Source: Phoronis ovalis | Taxonomy: Eukaryota > Phoronida > Phoronidae | Length of the DNA stretch: 22,643 nt | Reading direction: 5' to 3' | NCBI GenBank assembly: GCA_028565635.1 | Contig: JAOXYB010085942.1 | Span: 1-22,643, forward strand | Shown here: piece by piece, positions 18,601 through 22,643 of the stretch | How positions within the stretch are numbered: the stretch's first letter is position 1 | How the letters are laid out: every line of letters begins with the position of its first letter | Made by a program: the position numbers and the translations under genes | Notes under the pieces: generated by a model | The model's input: the letters and a program-made list of their open reading frames with translations, nothing else | Told to the model about the DNA's origin: nothing | The model's database searches: none

Positions 18601-20923
18601 CATTGTTCTCATAAGGATACATACACAGGTCAAAGTGAAAGCAAATGTCACACATGGATTGTTGTTTAGTTTTTGTGGCAAAATGTTACATTCAACTCCT
18701 ACACCCTCATATTTGTTTAATTTTTAGTATTATTCATATTTCTTTCTGCATAGTTTTTCAATGGAAGCAACATGCCATATATAGATCATGCTGTCTAATA
18801 TTTGTTTTATAGTATTAAAGGATGTCATACTGAGGTCATACTGGCTCATCTTTGTTTGTTTTGTAGTATTTATATGTATCAATTACTAAATTTTTTACAT
18901 TGTCCTGAAATGAATGTAACACATCAAATTATGCAGGTTGTACTGTCTAACCTTTGTTCCTTTTATAGTATTAAAGAATGTCATACACAGGTCATACTAC
19001 CTCATCTTTGTTTTTTTATAGTATTTACATGCATATCAATTATTAAATTTTTCTGCATTGTCCTGAAATGAATGCAATAAATCGTAATTATGCAGGTTAT
19101 ACTGTCTAATCTTTATTTGTTTTATAGCATTAAAGAATGTCATACACAGGTCATACTCCCTCATCTTTGTTTGCTTACAATATTTGCATTTATCAATAAT
19201 TAAATGTTTCAGCATTGTTTTGAAATGAAATGAAATCATGCACAGGTCTAACCTTTGTTTCATATTATTTCAAGTCACACACAGGTCAAAACACCTTGAT
19301 CTTCATATATATTTATAGTATTATACGCATAACTAAGTTTTACTGTATTGTTTTGAAATGAAATTTAATGTCTCATGCAGGTCATACTCCCACACTTTAT
19401 TTATTATATTAACTTTTTCTGCATTGTTTCGAAATGAAAGCAAATGTCATACAAAGGTAGTCCTTATATTATCAAAATCTCAATATCCCATGTATGCCAT
19501 CTAGTGGATTCCTACTCTCACACTTAAAGCTATTATATGTTACCTTTTATGATTTTTTTATGTTTCACCAGGGAATCCCAAAAGTTGTTATAACGTTTAG
19601 TTTTAAATGATTCTTTGAAATGTGGATTTATATATATATCAGACGAGCGATCATTGTGGTCATCTGATGATAAGACGTACCCAGGAATCTGCAATATTAC
19701 TGACTGTGCATAAAAAGGACGGATCTTCCTTTTCACTGGACCCACCCCTAATTCCATTATTATATGGCATGGCTTCCAACCTCAAGTTTTCCAATTCAAA
19801 CAGTCCTTTGCGTGGTTCAGACAATGCTTTTTGGATAGTTCATACAGGACCACGCAAAGTATTGTGTGATATGATCCTAAAAGCAAGGTTTTGTTTATAA
19901 TGATCATTTGCTGGTTTCATCCTACTATAAAGTACTACACATCACATCAGGGTGCCACATGGTGACTCAACCATCATCTGCTTGACAGCAGAAAGCAGCA
20001 AATTGCGTGGTGCCGCATGATGATGGAAACCATCAAATCAAAGTAATGTGATTAGCTGCAATAATGTGCTGCATTAAATTTTTTTTATGTAGTTCCAGCT
20101 CCTACTTCATGCATATTTTAATAATTGTAAAATTTAGTACCCAATATCAAAGGACAAGACACCAGGTGAAACTCGTTGTAGTTACATTACAATATACCAA
20201 GACTAATATGATCAATACTATAGCAGGAGAAATAGTTCAGTTGAGCATTAGGCTGAAGATCTAAAGGTCCGTGGTTCAATCCTGGTTTTCGCCAATTTCT
20301 TTTAAAATTTCTTTATCAACATTACATTTTTACTTTTTATTCAATTTGTTTTAAATGTGAAAGGTATTTAAATGGTTTATAAAAAATGCTCAACCTTGCT
20401 TTCCCATTCAGGATCAGTATCCATCATCATTTCAACATATTCCCTCATGGCAGCTTCTTTGCTTTTATTCCCTAGGCTCTTCCAAGCTTCCCTGAAAAAA
20501 GGATACCGGTATACATTCTATATTGTTGTTCACCTTATTGGCTCCCAGTATTATATAGCAAGCTGCTTAGACAATCATACAACATACTAAGAAATAAACA
20601 ACCAGTGCTATCATTATGTTTACCTTGAAAATGTACCAACAATGTCAAATAAATCTAATGGCAATCACATGTGGGGACATTAATGGTTTTTGTTTCCACT
20701 GATCCATTTTATAGTTTTGCTATATAAAATGTTTAGAAAATCAGTTTGTTTCTATTCTGTAATTATTTATGGTAACGACACCTACAGTACAAAACGTTAT
20801 AAATACACCTAATTTTTATGTACATATTTTTACATTACTGAGTATAAGTATCACTTGCCATTTTTGTTTTCCGTTGAAATCGAAGAATCCAGGCTTAGGT
20901 GTTGAACATGATCCTTCTTTAAC
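15470..20923 (-). CDS. ACBD6: Acyl-CoA-binding domain-containing protein 6, 3' part of gene
   Basis: Six minus-strand exons (20923..20859, 20491..20395, 17721..17533, 17204..17112, 16071..16041, 15609..15470) join in frame to 204 codons and a TAG. The first two encode the second half of an acyl-CoA-binding domain (TPKPGFFDFNGKQKWEAWKSLG...AMREYVEMM). The third is a linker ending in the start of an ankyrin repeat (IFDWCKEGNTDTVNKLL). The last three hold the ankyrin repeats (ALLHWASDRGHKDLVECLL; GQTALHYAASCDYIEIVKLL). Exon content and order match recalled vertebrate ACBD6, a cytosolic long-chain acyl-CoA binder reported to stimulate N-myristoyltransferase. The N-terminal exon(s), with the start codon and first ACBP helices, were not found up to 22643 and presumably lie beyond the right edge. 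Confidence 0.94.
15610..16040 (-). other. ACBD6 intron before last exon
   Basis: A 431-nt GT-AG intron. No repeat or RNA gene was recognised. Confidence 0.85.
16041..16071 (-). CDS. ACBD6: ACBD6 31-nt exon (ankyrin turn)
   Basis: The acceptor ATTTTTTAG ends at 16072. It encodes DSSGQTALHY plus G; the donor ATG|GTAAGA follows. Phases on both sides fit the neighbouring exons and restore GQTALHYAAS. Confidence 0.92.
16072..17111 (-). other. ACBD6 intron carrying diverged repeat blocks
   Basis: A 1040-nt intron. Its middle (about 16499-16866) is less AT-rich than its flanks and consists of duplicated blocks, listed separately. Open stretches on both strands here lie in the repeat and do not look like genes. 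Confidence 0.8.
16499..16866. repeat. Diverged direct repeat blocks (GGAACAAGCATGGCCACCA family)
   Basis: Two blocks, about 16499-16651 and 16768-16860, share in the same order GCATTTGRYCCAC, a CCCACCTA-like box, TCAATGCTTTGTCT / CCAATGCTTCGTCT, and TGYCCTCTMRGGAACAARCATGGCCACCA. The first block contains an extra copy or insertion of about 50 nt. Probably a dispersed repeat family or a local duplication; superfamily unknown. Confidence 0.55.
17112..17204 (-). CDS. ACBD6: ACBD6 exon (ankyrin repeat)
   Basis: The acceptor TTGTAG ends at 17205. Thirty-one codons, GMALLHWASDRGHKDLVECL to KADINVQ, form a textbook ankyrin helix pair. The donor is CAG|GTACAT, phase 0. Confidence 0.95.
17205..17532 (-). 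other. ACBD6 intron
   Basis: A 328-nt GT-AG intron with a weak GTTTTG donor. Nothing else was recognised. Confidence 0.85.
17533..17721 (-). CDS. ACBD6: ACBD6 exon (linker and first ankyrin helix)
   Basis: The acceptor GGTTGCAG ends at 17722. Its 63 codons run from VDSSSSRKQGG to SEVNCKDEE. The donor GAG|GTTTTG is weak but gives the exact DEE|G junction expected from the family. Confidence 0.92.
18520..19465. repeat. Diverged tandem repeat, unit about 155-160 bp
   Basis: Three clear units begin at CTGTCTAA near 18791, 18943 and 19102. The marker GTCATACNNAGGTCATAC recurs at 18824, 18980 and 19139 (spacings 156 and 159). Each unit also contains CTCATCTTTGTTT, TATAGTATT and GCATTGTCCTGAAATGAATG. 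Within a unit the AGGT-ATACT-CT-ATCTTTGTTT motif occurs twice, so the unit is itself a dimer. Flanking sequence to 18520 and 19465 carries more degraded copies. No coding capacity. Confidence 0.75.
19806..19859. repeat. Inverted repeat CTTTGCGTGGT / ACCACGCAAAG
   Basis: The arms 19806-19820 and 19845-19859 are inverted copies with an 11-bp perfect core and a 24-nt loop. Possible remnant of a foldback element; no wider symmetry was found. Confidence 0.5.
20226..20294 (+). pseudogene. Decayed tRNA-Phe(GAA)-like gene
   Basis: The 69 nt align along their length to eukaryotic tRNA-Phe. The acceptor stem GGAGAAA/TTTCGCC pairs at 6 of 7 positions. The D stem GTTC/GAGC pairs. The anticodon stem TTAGG/TCTAA closes loop CTGAAGA (anticodon GAA), and A is the discriminator. 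The A-box region TAGTTCAGTTGAG and B box GGTTCAATCCT are recognisable, and TTTT follows at 20300-20303 as a Pol III terminator. The D loop is only AGTT, lacking the usual GG, and the T stem CGTGG/CTGGT has two mismatches and two wobbles. Hence a pseudogene or tRNA-derived SINE head rather than a working tRNA. It lies antisense within the ACBD6 intron. Confidence 0.7.
20300..20303 (+). terminator. Pol III-type T4 terminator after tRNA-like gene
   Basis: TTTT begins 6 nt past the discriminator base of the tRNA-Phe-like sequence, at the distance usual for tRNA genes. In AT-rich DNA a T4 run is common, so this is weak alone. Confidence 0.4.
20395..20491 (-). CDS. ACBD6: ACBD6 exon (end of ACBP domain)
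   Basis: The acceptor TTTTTTCAG ends at 20492. It encodes (W)EAWKSLGNKSKEAAMREYVEMMMDTDPEWESK; the donor AAG|GTTGAG leaves in phase 0. It matches the last helix of ACBP domains. Confidence 0.93.
20492..20858 (-). other. ACBD6 GC-AG intron
   Basis: A 367-nt intron with donor TG|GCAAGT and acceptor TTTTTTCAG|G. The GC donor otherwise matches the consensus strongly, which is typical of GC-AG introns. No other content was recognised. Confidence 0.85.
20859..20923 (-). CDS. ACBD6: ACBD6 exon (ACBP core, KPGFFDF)
   Basis: The acceptor GTTATAG ends at 20924. Twenty-one codons VKEGSCSTPKPGFFDFNGKQK plus TG follow. The donor is TG|GCAAGTG, a GC donor, with GC at 20858-20857. Joining to the next exon completes Trp in KQKWEAWK, the ACBP signature. 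Confidence 0.92.
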
Positions 20924-21504
20924 CTATAACAAATAAACACATAAATCTGACACTTCTAGTGTGACAATGGTTTTTATAACTATGCATAATTTAGTTTTAA
21001 AAATTCATACTTTCTGTGAATTTTTACATAAAATATCTTCGATAATAATTTAACACCTTTTCTAATTTTTTTTTAGTCTATTAATTATCGAGTAAAATGT
21101 TGAATATCTAAGTAAGTGTAAACGTGCAGCGATCAAGGCAAATGCTGTTTGAGATATTTGGCACTTACTTGATCTATTTTTAATTAATAATCTTGGGTTT
21201 CGAGCAGCTTACAAAAGATAATACATAATTATCTCAAACGGATAAAGATATCAATGAAATTCCAACACCAGTACAGTACAAAATTTAGTACAACATTCTA
21301 TAGCCCCAGCTAGCTTAAAAGATCAATGCTGAACATGTTGTTATGCAGGGATTGAACATAGGTAAGTTGGAGATAAGATGCGACAGATTCCTTCGGAAGA
21401 GTTTAGAAGTCCACCAGAGGATCTTCCTTTGGACACTGCTTTGGACATAAATCATAAATGTTACAGCAGTGGTTGATGGGATGGGGAATGCTAAAAAAAT
21501 AGCT

Positions 21505-21542
21505 GTCGGAGTAACAGGATGTTGGACTAATGGAATGTCGCC
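21505..21542. repeat. Short 16-bp tandem (GTCGGAGTAACAGGAT)
   Basis: About 2.4 copies: GTCGGAGTAACAGGAT, GTTGGACTAATGGAAT, GTCGCC. The copies match at 12 of 16 positions. Confidence 0.45.
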
Positions 21543-21747
21543 TTATCGATTCGCACCCTACATTAAGGGGCTTTTTAAAGCCATGTTTGCTTGTGGATCC
21601 ACTCTTTGCTTTGCACGACAACAAAGCACGAGTGACCCCGGAAATCACACGTAGCACCTGTATTTTATGCAATCCAAGTGAACTCAAATTTTGTTTTTCA
21701 CTTCATATTTAATATAATATACTGCCGTTATGAATAAGCTCTTCATC

Positions 21748-21907
21748 CTATATGAAAGTAGTTCCATGTTCTTCCGCTAGGTGGCTTTTTTATGCTACTC
21801 CAAAAAAACAAAAATCCAGTGCCAGTTGAGAGTCAGATGCTGGTGAAGCACAGAGAACGGTATATAAGAGACACCTAGATGGAAAATATGGAATTACTTT
21901 CTTATAG
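21748..21907. mobile_element. Foldback / MITE-like element with 38-nt inverted arms
   Basis: The arms 21748-21785 and 21870-21907 are inverted copies matching at 30 of 38 positions. The element is 160 nt with an 84-nt non-coding centre. The arms begin CTATATGAAAGTAGTTCC and end near CTAGGTGG. No clear target-site duplication was found. Class and family unknown. Confidence 0.55.
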
Positions 21908-22566
21908 TAAGGTATAACATAGCACTACACAGTAAGCTTGAGCTGTAGGGGTCTCGGATAGTTCCTAAAAAAAACTATTTGCAGGGTGTCACAAGACAGA
22001 AATCCATTGGGTTATAGTTTTTATAGGTTATTTTTCAACGGGATGATAGCTGTGAAATTAACGAAAATCTCCGGGCGTATCACATGACCTTGTATCAGTT
22101 CGTGCACGAGAGGTCAAGTTCAAGTACCTCCAGGTTCCAATTCGAGAACTCTCCAAGGGGGTTCAATGTTTACCAAATATTTCAAAAACTGTATGGTTTT
22201 CCTAAGATGTATGTGTGATGCAAGCGGATCGAGAGAGAAATTGGAGCTCAGCGTATAGGTTTTTTAAGAACAAATACTGGAAATCATTCATTTAACATTG
22301 TGTTGGATGGGACTTTCTACTGTTGTGTGCTACCATAAGTATATATTAAATACGAAGCGGAAAACAACATCTGAGTTTACTTGGATCCCCGAGGGGTATT
22401 CAAGGTATTTTTGAGCGGGGGTGTGCAGCCCAGTTGTAATTTTTGGATTTGGATTGAATGTATACTTCTTACTGTATTTTTTTGGATTGCTACTGTAAAG
22501 AAATTCAAAAATTTGGATTGCTTCCCACTGCTTACACCAAATAATTTGGATTAATTTTACGGAGTA

Positions 22567-22614
22567 GCTAAACGTCCGGTTACCGGACGGCGTATCTTGG
22601 GGCTAAACGTCCGG
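22567..22614. repeat. GC-rich GCTAAACGTCCGG repeat with palindrome
   Basis: GCTAAACGTCCGG occurs at 22567 and again at 22602, 35 nt apart. The first copy is part of a palindrome, GTCCGGT-T-ACCGGAC (22574-22588). Base composition differs sharply from the AT-rich surroundings. It may be the edge of a tandem array or element continuing past 22643. Confidence 0.5.
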
Positions 22615-22643
22615 ACATCCAATTCGGATCAACTCGGCTTTTC

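Larger units (their letters stand above)
17722..20394 (-). other. ACBD6 large intron (2.7 kb)
   Basis: Separates the ACBP exons from the linker/ankyrin exons. It contains a 9-bp perfect hairpin at 17967-17995 (CAGTGTTCA/TGAACACTG), a tandem array at 18520-19465, an inverted repeat at 19806-19859 and a tRNA-Phe-like gene at 20226-20294. No protein gene was seen. Confidence 0.85.
20924..22643 (-). other. ACBD6 upstream intron or region (to right edge)
   Basis: Sequence upstream of the first visible ACBP exon. I searched for the expected preceding ACBP exon (YLYARYKQ-like end with a donor) and found none, so this is probably intron. It contains a short 16-bp tandem at 21505-21542, an inverted-repeat element at 21748-21907 and a GC-rich repeat at the right edge. 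The open stretch on the minus strand near 21403-21687 has no recognisable domain. Confidence 0.65.

Noticed and set aside
18440-19263. Short open frames in the tandem array
   Set aside because: They follow the repeat unit and change frame between units; no protein similarity.
21403-21687. 94-codon minus-strand open frame
   Set aside because: No recognisable domain, and nothing like the missing ACBP N-terminal exon; probably a repeat.
22111-22122. AGGTCAAGTTCA as a DR0 nuclear-receptor site
   Set aside because: One half-site is imperfect and there is no promoter context; expected by chance in a window of this size.
1-22643. CRISPR arrays, prokaryotic operons, viral genes
   Set aside because: No regularly spaced short repeats with unique spacers, no ribosome-binding-site-led gene clusters and no viral domains; all recognised genes are spliced animal genes.

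Overview
The window is AT-rich nuclear DNA from an animal. It has spliced protein genes with GT-AG introns (one GC-AG), kilobase-scale introns and mobile-element debris. The retinoid X receptor (RXR) fragment starts with MDRS and has a Ser/Pro/Met-rich A/B domain like that recalled for molluscan RXRs. This suggests an invertebrate, probably a lophotrochozoan. No species can be named from the sequence alone.

Layout, left to right. (1) 1-8657, minus strand: the 5' part of an RXR gene. It comprises a 19-nt coding piece of exon 1, a 6.6-kb intron, the A/B plus first-zinc-finger exon, and the second-zinc-finger exon. The ligand-binding part lies beyond the left edge. (2) 8658-9435: a 778-nt head-to-head intergenic region with a TATA-like box for RXR and a candidate DR1 nuclear-receptor element. 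(3) 9436-14919, plus strand: a two-exon gene for a protein of about 1644 residues that I do not recognise. It has WD40 blades interrupted by an insertion of about 550 residues that carries many amphipathic helices resembling the PKA-RII-binding helices of AKAPs. (4) 14920-15469: a short tail-to-tail gap. (5) 15470 to the right edge, minus strand: the 3' part of ACBD6 (acyl-CoA-binding domain plus ankyrin repeats), six exons, with the N-terminal exon(s) beyond the right edge.

The ACBD6 introns hold most of the repeats. These include a diverged tandem array of about 160-bp units, a decayed tRNA-Phe(GAA)-like gene on the opposite strand, an inverted-repeat element, diverged duplicated blocks and a GC-rich repeat at the right edge. 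A second inverted-repeat, MITE-like element sits in the WD40 gene's only intron.

The three genes have no obvious common pathway. RXR and the WD40 gene share an upstream region, so co-regulation is possible. The best candidate for undescribed biology is the WD40 protein with its helix array.
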